Shown in pieces: positions 20,012-29,484 of a DNA stretch of 64,000 nucleotides. The notes beneath the pieces were generated by a model that made no database searches, was not told where the DNA came from, and saw only the letters and a program-made list of their open reading frames with translations. This stretch comes from Pseudoalteromonas rubra (GTDB taxonomy: Bacteria > Pseudomonadota > Gammaproteobacteria > Enterobacterales > Alteromonadaceae): positions 1 through 64,000 of the forward strand of contig NZ_JXYA01000032.1 in NCBI RefSeq assembly GCF_000967655.1, given 5' to 3'. Numbering within the stretch: the stretch's first letter is position 1; each line of letters opens with the position of its first letter. The translations under genes were made by a program, and so were the position numbers.

Positions 20012-20685
20012 AAGCGATGATCTTGGCCGCGGGTCGGGGCAAGCGTATGATGCCACTGACAGCCACCATGCCAAAGCCCATGCTGGAGGTGGCAGAAAAA
20101 CCCCTGCTGGCATACCACGTGAGCCGGCTGGCGGATGCTGGCGTGACGGATATTGTTATTAACCTGGCCTGGCAGGGAGACAAGATACGTGACTATTTTG
20201 CCGACGGCAGTGCGTTTGGGGTGTCCATCCAGTATAGCGATGAGCCCGAAGGGGGGCTGGAAACCGCGGGCGGCATAGTCAGGGCATTGCCATTGTTATG
20301 TGACGAAGGCGACACCTTCATCGTGATCAATGGTGACATTTTTACCGATTATGCAGTCCATGATCTGTGCCGCTTGCATCTGCTTCCCGGTGAGGCACAT
20401 CTGGTACTCGTGGAAAACCCGCCACATAATCCGCACGGAGATTTTCCGCTGGCCCATCAGAGCAATAACGAACAGGCTTATACTTTTGCCGGTATTGGTT
20501 TGTATCACAAAGACTTCTTTAATCAGGTCAGTGAGCAGTTTGTGGCGCTGGGGCCGATGCTTAAAGCGGGGCTGGCCCAGGGCTGTGTGTCGACAGAACT
20601 CTTTTTAGGGCAATGGCAGGATATTGGTACGCCTGAGCGTTTAGCTCAGATCAACAAGACAATGGAGCAGGCAGATGTGGGGTAA
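20008..20685 (+). CDS. murU: N-acetylmuramate-1-phosphate uridylyltransferase
   Basis: A 225-residue nucleotidyltransferase that makes UDP-MurNAc from MurNAc-1-phosphate and UTP in the cell-wall recycling route begun by AmgK. The N-terminus MKAMILAAGRGKRMMPLT and the following MPKPMLEVAEKPLL are the nucleotide-binding and sugar-phosphate signatures of the family. VINGDIFTDY near residue 110 gives the metal-binding Asp. It overlaps amgK by four bases and djlA by eleven. Confidence 0.93.
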   Translation: MKAMILAAGRGKRMMPLTATMPKPMLEVAEKPLLAYHVSRLADAGVTDIVINLAWQGDKIRDYFADGSAFGVSIQYSDEPEGGLETAGGIVRALPLLCDEGDTFIVINGDIFTDYAVHDLCRLHLLPGEAHLVLVENPPHNPHGDFPLAHQSNNEQAYTFAGIGLYHKDFFNQVSEQFVALGPMLKAGLAQGCVSTELFLGQWQDIGTPERLAQINKTMEQADVG

Positions 20686-21547
20686 GTTGCTGGGCACCGC
20701 CTTTGGCTTTTTGTTTGGCAAATGGCTGGGGGCAATTCTTGGGTTTTATCTGGGTCACTTGTTCGACAAAAGCCTGAAACAGGATTTTGATAAGGTTGGT
20801 GGGTTTCAGGGCTTTTTGAATGGCGATGGCCTTAGCGAGCGTCAGGCTCTGTTTTTCTCCAGCTGCTTTTCCGTGATGGGACATATTGCTAAGTCCAATG
20901 GCCGAGTGAGTGAAGTGCATATCCGCGCAGCAACGGCGTTTATGGATGAGATGGCACTGGCAGGAGACGACCGGCGCGAAGCGCAACATGCATTCAGAGC
21001 AGGTAAAGAGGCTGATTTTTCGATTAAGGAGGCGGTACGTGAAGTCAGAGAGGCGTTTGCCAGGCGCTACGATCTGCTGCAACTGTTCCTTGAAATTCAA
21101 ATTCAGATGGCCTTCTCCGATGGCCACGTTTCCGAGCAGGAGCAAGCCTTACTGCGCGAAGTGAGCAAGCATCTGGGCATTTCTCAGGCCCAGTTTGGCT
21201 TTTTACTTAAGCGCTACCAGGCGGAGTTTCGTTTTCGTCAGCAGCGTGCTCAGTGGCAGTCGCAGCAATCTCAGCAGCGCCACAATCAGCAAAGACAGCA
21301 ACGCAGCTCTGCGTGTGAGCCCGAGCACAACGCGATATCACGCAGCGAGGCACTGGCCGTACTGGGATTAAGCGATGGAGCATCCGACAAGGACATCAAA
21401 CGTGCCTATCGTAAGCTGATGTCACAGCACCACCCGGACAAGTTGGTTTCTCAGGGCCTGCCCGAGCATATGATGGAAATTGCCAAACGAAAAAGTCAAA
21501 GCATTCAATCTGCCTATGAACTCTTAAAGCAAAAACGACCAAGCTAA
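20675..21547 (+). CDS. djlA: Membrane-anchored DnaJ-like co-chaperone DjlA
   Basis: Co-chaperone for DnaK held at the inner membrane. The 290-residue protein has a Gly-rich N-terminal membrane segment (residues 5-30), a TerB-like helical domain (about 55-180), a Gln/Arg-rich linker with many SQQ and QRQQ runs (about 190-210) and a C-terminal J domain with the HPD motif in SQHHPDKLVS near residue 253. In this group djlA commonly follows the amgK-murU pair near lptD, so the context is expected. Confidence 0.95.
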   Translation: MWGKLLGTAFGFLFGKWLGAILGFYLGHLFDKSLKQDFDKVGGFQGFLNGDGLSERQALFFSSCFSVMGHIAKSNGRVSEVHIRAATAFMDEMALAGDDRREAQHAFRAGKEADFSIKEAVREVREAFARRYDLLQLFLEIQIQMAFSDGHVSEQEQALLREVSKHLGISQAQFGFLLKRYQAEFRFRQQRAQWQSQQSQQRHNQQRQQRSSACEPEHNAISRSEALAVLGLSDGASDKDIKRAYRKLMSQHHPDKLVSQGLPEHMMEIAKRKSQSIQSAYELLKQKRPS

Positions 21548-21635
21548 GTGTACTGTTGAGCGAACTAAGCCAAAGCAGTATTTCTAGTCAGCCCCTGGGA
21601 GCGTCTCAAGCAAAAAGATAAAACCCTGTGCATCA

Positions 21636-22496
21636 TCAAAGGCGTCTTAAAAACCCCGTTAACTCTTTACGCAGCCGCTGATGCTGCATCGGTTGGTGTT
21701 GCTGACCGAAGAGTTCTCTTTGGCGATAATCGAGTTTACTGTTGCGCCTGGCCCAGCGTCGGCGCTCGTCTATGGTATCCAGTACCAGAGGGCTGTCGAA
21801 GGTGTAGAAGACATCCAGCAGCGCCGGGGTCACCAGCGATAAGCTGGCGGGCAGATGGCTGTTACGCTGTGCATTAGCCAGCTGAGCACTGACAGTAACC
21901 AGTGCATCGACACGCACGTTGGGTAAAGTGGCCAGGTACTCGGCAAACAGGCCGGCACTGTTACCAAATGCCACAATGGCAATGTGCTCGTTCTGACGTA
22001 AGGCCAGTGTTTTATACAGAGCCTCAAAGCGCGCGACCAGCGCGGCTTTGTAATTGTCCAGCGCCAGTTCACTCAGCACCGGGATGGCGGTACTTTTTAC
22101 CTCGTTTGGTGCCTCTTCGATTATGCCCGTTGCAATATCGCCACTGTCAATCAGGTCGGGCATCGGCAGGGTATAGGTGTCGTAACCATCATCTGTCAGC
22201 GTTTGGTGTAAGTAACTCAGGCCATTGTTGTAGAGCTGACTTTGTTCAAGTCCGGGGAGTAATACTATGATACCGCGCTTGGGGGCCGCCATATACTCAG
22301 AGAATAACACGGCTATCTCTTGCTCTTCATCTTTGATAGTCAGTAGCTTTTCGCTGCTCAGCCAGTAGCGCAAGTCGCTGTCAAATTGTGATGATTTACT
22401 CGGCGGCGGCTGATGCTCTGCGGTATTGGCTTCGCCTGTGACAGCCAGACTGAACAATAAGCTGAAGATCAGAAGTAACCGGGAGTTTGTAAACAT
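21636..22496 (-). CDS. DUF3530 family protein, alpha/beta-hydrolase-like, exported
   Basis: A 286-residue protein with an N-terminal signal peptide (MFTNSRLLLIFSLLFSLAVTG), so probably periplasmic. It shows the alpha/beta-hydrolase pattern: GIIVLLPGLEQSQ near residue 77 (oxyanion region) and the nucleophile elbow FGNSAGLFAEY near residue 178. The family is known as DUF3530 and has no assigned substrate. It is divergent from the DUF368 transporter about 120 bases away. Confidence 0.8.
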   Translation of the reverse strand: MFTNSRLLLIFSLLFSLAVTGEANTAEHQPPPSKSSQFDSDLRYWLSSEKLLTIKDEEQEIAVLFSEYMAAPKRGIIVLLPGLEQSQLYNNGLSYLHQTLTDDGYDTYTLPMPDLIDSGDIATGIIEEAPNEVKSTAIPVLSELALDNYKAALVARFEALYKTLALRQNEHIAIVAFGNSAGLFAEYLATLPNVRVDALVTVSAQLANAQRNSHLPASLSLVTPALLDVFYTFDSPLVLDTIDERRRWARRNSKLDYRQRELFGQQHQPMQHQRLRKELTGFLRRL

Positions 22497-22619
22497 ATTG
22501 CGCGCACCTTACCTTTCTTTGCCCTGTTATCGGCAATTTCCCGCAAAGCTTGAGCCCATTGTGAGCGCTGCTATGTGCAGCGTCACAAAATTTCGGTAAA
22601 CTCGTGCCGAAAAAAATCG

Positions 22620-23573
22620 ATGGAGAGTGCTTTGAGCAATAAAACTGACAGCAAACGTGATTTTATCTGGTTGTTTTTTAAAGGGGCTGGTATGGGCGCC
22701 GCCGATGTTGTTCCGGGTGTTTCCGGTGGTACGATTGCCTTTATTACCGGCATTTATGCCCGCCTGCTCGGGGCAATCAAAAGTGTCAACCTGGATGCCA
22801 TCAAAACCCTTAAAACGGACGGGTTTAAGGCGGCGTGGCGACATATAGACGGCACCTTCTTGTTGGTTTTGTTTAGTGGCTTGCTCACCAGTGCTGCATC
22901 TCTGGCTAAGCTCATCACCTATTTGCTTGAGCATCACCAGTTGTATGTCTGGTCTTTCTTTTTTGGTCTGATCATCGCCTCGTTTGTTCATGTTGGTAAG
23001 CAGGTGACTCGCTGGCATATGCCGACTGTCGCTGCGTGCCTGGCAGGGGCGGCTATCGCCTATACCATTACTTCTTTGGCGCCTGCCGAAGCTGTACCGC
23101 AAACCTGGTACTATTTTGCCGCCGGCGCAATCGCAATTTGTGCCATGATCCTGCCCGGCATTTCTGGCAGTTTTATCCTGTTACTGCTGGGTATGTACGG
23201 GCATGTATTGAGTGCGGTCAATGAGATGCAAATCATGCTAATTGCTTTGTTTCTGGGCGGGTGTGTTGTCGGCCTGATGGCGTTTTCGCGGTTGTTGTCG
23301 TGGCTGCTGAGTCGCTTTGAGCAGGTCACGTTTGCATTGCTGTGTGGCTTTTTGCTCGGCTCGTTGAACTTGCTGTGGCCCTGGAAGCAGGTATTAACCA
23401 GCTATACCAATTCTAAGGGGATCGAAAAGCCCCTGATGCAGGCGAACGTACTGCCAGCAGAGTTTGCCCGGTTAACCTCTCAGGACCCTCAGGTTTTGGC
23501 TTGTGTGTCTCTGGCGGTAGCGGGGCTGGCACTGATCCTGCTGATCGAATGGATAAGTGGGAAAGACGCGTAA
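22620..23573 (+). CDS. DUF368 polyprenyl-phosphate transporter (PopT type)
   Basis: Polytopic membrane protein of about 317 residues. It has the two related re-entrant-loop motifs of the DUF368 family: GMGAADVVPGVSGGTIAFITG near residue 25 and MILPGISGSFILLLLGMYG near residue 175, arranged as an inverted repeat. Members have been shown to return undecaprenyl phosphate across the inner membrane for reuse in wall and LPS synthesis. The start may be the ATG at 22620 or the TTG at 22632, the latter with GGAG five bases before it. A strong terminator follows. Confidence 0.88.
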   Translation: MESALSNKTDSKRDFIWLFFKGAGMGAADVVPGVSGGTIAFITGIYARLLGAIKSVNLDAIKTLKTDGFKAAWRHIDGTFLLVLFSGLLTSAASLAKLITYLLEHHQLYVWSFFFGLIIASFVHVGKQVTRWHMPTVAACLAGAAIAYTITSLAPAEAVPQTWYYFAAGAIAICAMILPGISGSFILLLLGMYGHVLSAVNEMQIMLIALFLGGCVVGLMAFSRLLSWLLSRFEQVTFALLCGFLLGSLNLLWPWKQVLTSYTNSKGIEKPLMQANVLPAEFARLTSQDPQVLACVSLAVAGLALILLIEWISGKDA

Positions 23574-23620
23574 TCGCGCCAACCTAGTGGTCAACTGATA
23601 AAATTTCATGCTCTTTTCAT

Positions 23621-23650
23621 ACGGGCGTGTGACACTGTTCACACGCCCGT
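23621..23650 (+). terminator. Rho-independent terminator after the DUF368 gene
   Basis: Perfect 12-bp stem ACGGGCGTGTGA with loop CACTGT and its complement, followed by five T. Confidence 0.92.
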
Positions 23651-23793
23651 TTTTGTTGGCTATCAGAGGCGTGCACGACTGGGTGTGAGAGGGGTTTAGA
23701 CTTGTGTCGAATGCAGATAAGACAAAAAATATGCTATCAAATAGCCGCGCTCAAATTAACCAAGTTTTAATTCTGTTTCGGATCTGATAACTC

Positions 23794-25251
23794 ATGAAAA
23801 ACTCGCTTTACGCTCTGCTCGCCATACTCTGTGTGCTCTGGCACCCGGTGGCCTTATCGGCTGCTGCAAATCATGTTGCAACCCCCATAGATCTCACCTC
23901 GGCCACCCTTGGCTGGATCTGTATCGCCATCTTTGTATTGGCCTATATTCTGGTCATGCTGGAAGAAAAGCTGCATATGCGTAAATCTAAGCCAGTGCTG
24001 GTGGCGGCAGGTTTGATCTGGATGTTGATCGGTGGCTATTACGTCATGAATGAGATCCCTGAGCTGACCGAGCATGCTTTTCGCCATAATCTGCTTGAGT
24101 TTTCGGAGTTGATGCTGTTTTTGCTGGTCGCGATGACCTATATCAATGCCATGGAGGAGCGCCGTTTGTTCGATGCGCTGCGGGTGTGGATGGTGCGTCG
24201 TGGCTTTAACTTTCGTACCTTGTTCTGGCTCAGCGGGCTGCTGGCCTTTGTGATTTCACCGATTGCCGATAACCTGACCACCGCTTTGCTGATGTGTGCG
24301 GTTGCGATGAAGGTGGGGCAGGGTGATAAGCAGTTTATTAACCTCAGCTGCATTAATATCGTTGTGGCTGCCAATGCCGGTGGCGCATTTAGCCCCTTTG
24401 GCGATATCACCACGCTGATGGTGTGGCAGGCCGGTATCGTTCATTTTGCTGAATTCTTTTCGTTGTTTTTCCCGGCGCTGGCGAATTACCTGGTGCCAGC
24501 TTTGATCATGAGCCTGTTTGTCAAGAATAAGAAGCCAGCGGCAAGTGATGAACAAATTGAGCTAAAACGCGGCGCAAGGCGCATTATGGTGCTCTTTTTG
24601 GTCACCATTGCCACGGCGGTTTCCTGCCATAGCCTGCTACATCTGCCTCCTGTGCTGGGGATGATGATGGGCCTGGGCTACCTGCAATTCTTTGGCTACT
24701 TCTTGCGTACCACCTTGCCCAATTCTCTGGATAAAAAGCGTGCTGCGGCGCAGCAGGCAGGCGATCAGGAGCGTTTACAGGCGCTTGGTAACGTGGTGCC
24801 CTTTGATGTTTTTGCCAAAGTGTCGCGGGCCGAGTGGGATACCTTGTTATTTTTCTACGGCATTGTTATGTGTGTGGGCGGGTTAGGGTTTTTGGGTTAT
24901 CTGAGCCTGATGTCTGAAGTGCTTTATGGCGGCTGGTCCGCAACCGCCGCTAACGTGTTCCTGGGGGTGGTATCCGCCGTGGTGGATAATATTCCGGTGA
25001 TGTTTGCGGTGCTCTCAATGCAACCCGAGATGTCACATGGTCAGTGGTTACTGATCACTTTGACCGCTGGTGTGGGCGGCAGCTTACTGTCCATCGGCTC
25101 AGCAGCGGGGGTGGCGTTAATGGGTCAGGCCAGAGGCTATTATACATTCTTTGGCCACCTCAAATGGACGCCGGTCATTGCATTGGGCTATGCCGCCAGC
25201 ATCCTGGTTCACTTGTGGTTAAACGCCGAGCTATTCACTGTGTTTGATTAG
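23794..25251 (+). CDS. nhaD: Sodium/proton antiporter NhaD
   Basis: Inner-membrane antiporter of 485 residues that exports sodium (and lithium) for protons, typical of marine and halophilic bacteria. An N-terminal signal-like segment precedes about twelve hydrophobic stretches. The family motif ISPIADNLTTALLMC near residue 155 and the second-half VVDNIPVMFAVLSM near residue 400 are present. The last 21 bases overlap the end of pfkA on the other strand, so no terminator separates the two. Confidence 0.95.
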   Translation: MKNSLYALLAILCVLWHPVALSAAANHVATPIDLTSATLGWICIAIFVLAYILVMLEEKLHMRKSKPVLVAAGLIWMLIGGYYVMNEIPELTEHAFRHNLLEFSELMLFLLVAMTYINAMEERRLFDALRVWMVRRGFNFRTLFWLSGLLAFVISPIADNLTTALLMCAVAMKVGQGDKQFINLSCINIVVAANAGGAFSPFGDITTLMVWQAGIVHFAEFFSLFFPALANYLVPALIMSLFVKNKKPAASDEQIELKRGARRIMVLFLVTIATAVSCHSLLHLPPVLGMMMGLGYLQFFGYFLRTTLPNSLDKKRAAAQQAGDQERLQALGNVVPFDVFAKVSRAEWDTLLFFYGIVMCVGGLGFLGYLSLMSEVLYGGWSATAANVFLGVVSAVVDNIPVMFAVLSMQPEMSHGQWLLITLTAGVGGSLLSIGSAAGVALMGQARGYYTFFGHLKWTPVIALGYAASILVHLWLNAELFTVFD

Positions 25252-26241
25252 ATACTCGGTGAGCACGTCTTCGTGTGCCGCCACCCAGCGGCCATTGACC
25301 GGCTTGCCATCATTGATAGCCCCGCTCAGGGGCACAGCTTGTAAGGTGCTGCCCTGTTTACCAATCATAATTCTGTCCTGGTTGCGGCTGACAGCATTTA
25401 CCGCCTCCAGCCCTAACTCTGTGGCCAGCAGGCGATCTTCCGGCGCAGGGCTGCCTCCGCGCTGAATATGCCCCAGTACACACACGGCACTGTCAATGCC
25501 AGCTTGTTCGGCCAGTTGTGCTTTAAGTGCCTGAGGTCCACCCGGCCAGAGGTTTTCAGCAAGCACAATCACAAAGCTGTCGTGGTTATGTTGCTGCTGC
25601 ACCTGGATCTGTGAGATCAGTCGTGCCAGCTGAGGCGCGGTATCGGCGGGATCACAGTTTTCAAATGACAGGATGGCCTCCGCGCCCGTTGCCAGCCCAA
25701 CGTTAAAGGCAATATGACCACTGTGCCGCCCCATGACCTCGACAATAAACACCCGCTCGAAGGCGTTGGCGGTATCACGTATTTTATCTATCGCATGGGT
25801 GGCGGTCGTCACCGCAGTGGCAAAGCCAATGGTGTTGTCGCTCCCCGCCAGGTCATTATCAATCGTGCCGGGCAGACCGATGATCTGACCCTCCCAGTGC
25901 GCCTTGAGCGCCTCCAGGCCTCTGAATGAGCCGTCCCCGCCAATCACGATAAGGGCATCAATCTGGTGTTTTCTGAGCGTGTTAGCAGCTTGCTTAGGGC
26001 CCTTTGGCAAGCACATAGCCGGGCAGCGGGCACTTTTTAAAATCGTACCGCCAAATTGCAGGATGTTACCGACATCAGCATGTGTCAGCGCTTGCCATTC
26101 ATCGTTGAGCAGGCCGTTGTAGCCATGGAAAAAGCCGATGCACTCATACTGATGGTGCTGGCAGCTGTGTACTATCGCGCGGATGGCGGCGTTCATGCCG
26201 GGGGCATCGCCCCCGCTGGTGAGTAGTGCAATTTTGGTCAT
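25231..26241 (-). CDS. pfkA: ATP-dependent 6-phosphofructokinase
   Basis: Phosphorylates fructose 6-phosphate in glycolysis. The 336-residue protein shows the nucleotide motif GGDGS at residues 101-105, where a Gly at 104 marks ATP use rather than pyrophosphate, the catalytic PGTIDND with Asp128, and the substrate region EVMGRHSGH near residue 168. The length fits the bacterial ATP-PFK group. It converges on nhaD with a 21-base overlap at the 3' ends. Confidence 0.95.
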   Translation of the reverse strand: MTKIALLTSGGDAPGMNAAIRAIVHSCQHHQYECIGFFHGYNGLLNDEWQALTHADVGNILQFGGTILKSARCPAMCLPKGPKQAANTLRKHQIDALIVIGGDGSFRGLEALKAHWEGQIIGLPGTIDNDLAGSDNTIGFATAVTTATHAIDKIRDTANAFERVFIVEVMGRHSGHIAFNVGLATGAEAILSFENCDPADTAPQLARLISQIQVQQQHNHDSFVIVLAENLWPGGPQALKAQLAEQAGIDSAVCVLGHIQRGGSPAPEDRLLATELGLEAVNAVSRNQDRIMIGKQGSTLQAVPLSGAINDGKPVNGRWVAAHEDVLTEYLIKHSE

Positions 26242-26319
26242 TCAGAACCCTGTACTGTGGCTGAGCTATACACTGGGTAATGTACAGCACGGAACAGCCA
26301 CAGCACAAGACGAGCGGTT

Positions 26320-28173
26320 TTACTTCTGAGTCAGCGACCAGATAGCAATACTGCCCGAAATTTCATTGCCAACAATCAACAAAGGTGTGCCGGTGGGGCT
26401 TTCCTCGGCACTGACAAAGGTCATGCCTTCTGGTGCCAGATCACCTGAAATATCCGCGCCTTCCTCAAGACCCCGGTTGATGAGGTAAGTCGTGAAGGTG
26501 ACATTAAATGGATTGGTGACATCATAGACCAGGATGCTGCCCATGCGCTCAAGCCCGACAAAGGCATAAGTGCGCTCACCAATCTGTCCCAGTGTCAGCG
26601 CTTCTGGCTCTGCACCTTTGGCGTCTGAGCGGGTGTCTCCTTCGTTGGTATCTTCATCGTTATTGAACTGTGCGCCATGCAGCGCCGAGGTGATCCGCAC
26701 CACTTCATCGCCGGAGTCGAATACCCGGGCACCATTTTGATCCCAGATAGAGAACGAGCGTGCGCCATAGGTGTAGAGTTTTTCGTATTGACCATCATTG
26801 TCCTGATCGCCCATCACTGTAGTGACTTTTAGGCGACCCAGGTCGTCGTTGTCATTGTTGATATATGAAAAGTTATCCGCCAGGGTAAGGTCTTTGGCTC
26901 GGATCTCGTCGGTATAGGCCAGACAGCCATCATCCTCGTCGTAATCCAGCCCGCCATTGGCCGTACACTCGGCTTCATCGGCTGCGGGGAAGAAATACTC
27001 GCGCCCGTCGCCCTCGTTAGCCGTGACAATAAAGTTGGCACCCTGCCACTGGTAGGTGGCAATAGAATCCGGCTGGTACATGCCGTATAACCCCGGGTAG
27101 CGACGCAGGTTAATGCCGTCATCTTTGTCGGACGCATCCAGCGTCCATTTACCCCAGTCTTTATAACCCAGGCCTTTTATTGTTAGTGAGTTATCACTTA
27201 AATCAACAATGGCCAGGGCGTTGTTTTCTTGCAGTGACACATAGGCATAGCGGTTGTCTTTGCTGACCGTGACGTATTCAGGCTCAAGGTCCATCGCAAC
27301 GCTGGTATTGATTGCCTGTCCTTTGATGGTGCGCCCGGTTGGGTTAGCGAAGACCACACCTTGCGCCTGTAACTGGGCTTGCTGTTCATTAAAGGCTTCG
27401 AAGCCTAACAATGTGGCCTGACTGGCAACCTGTCCGTTGTTGATGTCGATAATCGCGATACTGCCTTGTGGATCAACACTGTAATCACCTGCCGGTTCAC
27501 CTTCATTGGCGACCAGGATTTTGCTGCCGTCCTGGTTAAAAGTGACCATATCAGGCAGGTATCCGACTTCGACGGATTTCAGTAGCTGAGGCGTTTGTTC
27601 GGCAATATTGTAGACCAATACAAACCCGGTTTCGCCGGTCGCACGTGCCATCGCAACGGCAAGCATATCGCCATGAATGGCCAGGCTGTTTGCATCGGCT
27701 GCCACCACTTCACTGACTGCAATGGTTTGGGTGACCGTTAAATTGGTGTTTGTGACCACTCCCTGGTTGTCTTTGCTGAGTTTATCCGCATCGATCTGCG
27801 CAGCGGCAATGATGGCAATTTGCGGTGTGTCGCCTGAGCTATCAAGCGCAAAGATACGTTGACTGGCTCCATGGTAAGCGACGATTTCGGCAGCCCCTTC
27901 CGGACTTGCCACGTTCAACACGGCCCGGCCAACGAGTTGTGCCGACAAGTCGCCACTCATGCGTGCGCCATTTTCTCCCTGCGGGCCTTGTATACCCGGC
28001 TCACCCTGTGCGCCAGCGTCTCCCTTATCGCCTTTATCGCCGGGTTGTCCTGCCTGGCCGGTTTCACCTTGCAGGCCTTGCTCGCCTTGTTTACCTGTTT
28101 GTCCGTCGTCGCCATCCAGGGCACAGCCACTGAGTAAGCCCAATAGCGTTAGTGAGATCAGTGTTTTTTTCAT
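26320..28173 (-). CDS. Collagen-repeat lipoprotein with choice-of-anchor I beta-propeller
   Basis: A 617-residue lipoprotein. The signal ends in LLSGC (Cys17), followed by an uninterrupted collagen-like region at residues 21-69 with Gly at every third position (17 Gly), rich in Gln, Asp, Lys and Glu. The rest (about 75-617) is a beta-propeller of the choice-of-anchor I type, related in sequence to PhoX-like and phytase-like propellers, with blade segments such as GDMLAVAMA, DGSKILVANEGEPAGDYS and DNRYAYVSLQENNALAIVDL. It is probably surface-exposed or facing the periplasm, the collagen stalk holding the propeller away from the membrane. The enzymatic role is not established. Confidence 0.88.
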   Translation of the reverse strand: MKKTLISLTLLGLLSGCALDGDDGQTGKQGEQGLQGETGQAGQPGDKGDKGDAGAQGEPGIQGPQGENGARMSGDLSAQLVGRAVLNVASPEGAAEIVAYHGASQRIFALDSSGDTPQIAIIAAAQIDADKLSKDNQGVVTNTNLTVTQTIAVSEVVAADANSLAIHGDMLAVAMARATGETGFVLVYNIAEQTPQLLKSVEVGYLPDMVTFNQDGSKILVANEGEPAGDYSVDPQGSIAIIDINNGQVASQATLLGFEAFNEQQAQLQAQGVVFANPTGRTIKGQAINTSVAMDLEPEYVTVSKDNRYAYVSLQENNALAIVDLSDNSLTIKGLGYKDWGKWTLDASDKDDGINLRRYPGLYGMYQPDSIATYQWQGANFIVTANEGDGREYFFPAADEAECTANGGLDYDEDDGCLAYTDEIRAKDLTLADNFSYINNDNDDLGRLKVTTVMGDQDNDGQYEKLYTYGARSFSIWDQNGARVFDSGDEVVRITSALHGAQFNNDEDTNEGDTRSDAKGAEPEALTLGQIGERTYAFVGLERMGSILVYDVTNPFNVTFTTYLINRGLEEGADISGDLAPEGMTFVSAEESPTGTPLLIVGNEISGSIAIWSLTQK

Positions 28174-28271
28174 TGTCTTTATTCTGCGTTGTGGAAATCA
28201 CTGTCATTAAAACAGGGATAATTGACATCAGAATGACAAAGGCGGTTTAAAGAAAAGGAGAGAGAAAATGG

Positions 28272-28292
28272 CCCTCGCACCGGGTGCGAGGG
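28272..28292 (-). terminator. Probable terminator of the YjbR-family gene
   Basis: 9-bp perfect stem CCCTCGCAC / GTGCGAGGG with a 3-base loop, just after the minus-strand gene. The downstream T-run on that strand is short and broken (CCATTTTCTC). Confidence 0.6.
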
Positions 28293-28313
28293 AAACCAAT
28301 AATGACGGCCACT

Positions 28314-28706
28314 CTAAGATTGAGTAAGACGGTCAAGCTCTGCGCGTTGCGCGCTGGGTAAGTTATCAACCACTATCTGATAGGAGTCATCTATCATGCG
28401 TTTGATCTCTTCTTCCGGGATGCTGCCATCTAGTACGATGGTGTTCCAAAGTCGTTTATTCATGTGATAACCCGGCACAATTGCAGCGTACTTGTCACGT
28501 AACAATAGCGCTTCATCCGGATCACATTTTAGGTTAAGCCACCACACTGGCTCACCATTCTCACCCATTTGACCCTCTTTCCCTTCATATAAGGTAGCAA
28601 ACATCTTGTGCTGTACCTTGTAAACGTCCACGTCCTGTGCAAACGGTTTTGTGATAAAGGTCCCAGGCTTAGCCTGTAAATACTCATGTACGAATTTCTG
28701 ATCCAT
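28314..28706 (-). CDS. MmcQ/YjbR family protein
   Basis: A 130-residue protein of the MmcQ/YjbR family, a small CyaY-like alpha/beta fold often annotated as DNA-binding. The typical core is visible: KVQHKMFATLYEG near residue 30, WWLNLKCDPDEALLLRDKY near 55-73, and GYHMNKRLWNTIVLDGSIP near 79-97. Its biochemical role is not settled. It is a single-gene unit. Confidence 0.9.
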   Translation of the reverse strand: MDQKFVHEYLQAKPGTFITKPFAQDVDVYKVQHKMFATLYEGKEGQMGENGEPVWWLNLKCDPDEALLLRDKYAAIVPGYHMNKRLWNTIVLDGSIPEEEIKRMIDDSYQIVVDNLPSAQRAELDRLTQS

Positions 28707-29484
28707 AGCCCGTGTCCTTGAAATAACAAATTAAATTAACAAAACATGGGGCTGATTTTAGCAGCTTTTGTGAGATTTCTGTAATTGGGAATAAGTAAAA
28801 ACTATCAGTCAGTTAAGACCAAATAGGAATATACCTGAATAACCTTATCTAAGCTGCGCAACAATATCAGTATATTTCACTCAGACGAGAAAAATACGTC
28901 TTAAACCGCACAGAGGTTAACCAGTCCATTTATCTTTACAGTTCCAATTTCAAATCTGCTCAAGGAGGAGTTTACTCCCACTCTTTGACTGCTAACCACA
29001 CCATGACCAAATGACAAATGCCCACTTCATTAAACATTCATCCGACTGTGGGTATGTTCCACATACGGTGAAAGTGCAATCAAATTGGCACGCATAAGCT
29101 TACAATCCCGTTCGGCTTATCCTAAGTGTAGGAAAATCAAACCGGATCGCCAGCAAAAGTAGCGGGTGTTCGGATCTGCCCAAGATCCAATGCACTATTT
29201 TGCTTCGCTTATATCAGCGTCAAAACAAATAATGCTTATTTAAAATAATAAGTTAGCGATTATTTGTTCACTCAGGAGAGCGTTCTTCCAGCTGCCTGAA
29301 TGAGAAACCAAGCGTTTCTGGGGACGTATTAAATTAAATAATGCAATATTTTGCAACAATTTAAGTGTTTTTGCGTGCTTTTTAGACTTATTGTACACTA
29401 TGCGAGAAAAAAATTACCCATTTACTTAACGTGTCTCAGTGCATGGCTTAACGGGTACATCTAAAACGAGATTACGGAGGCTGA
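28707..29484. other. Long intergenic region without a recognised gene
   Basis: About 780 bases, AT-rich, especially 29220-29420. I found no convincing reading frame, tRNA or terminator. The final bases hold the strong ribosome binding site ACGGAGG of the small membrane protein gene. Confidence 0.5.

Noticed and set aside
26256..26302. Inverted repeat TGTGGCTG / CAGCCACA upstream of pfkA
   Set aside because: The 31-base spacer and lack of a T-run or known operator match make it too weak to call.
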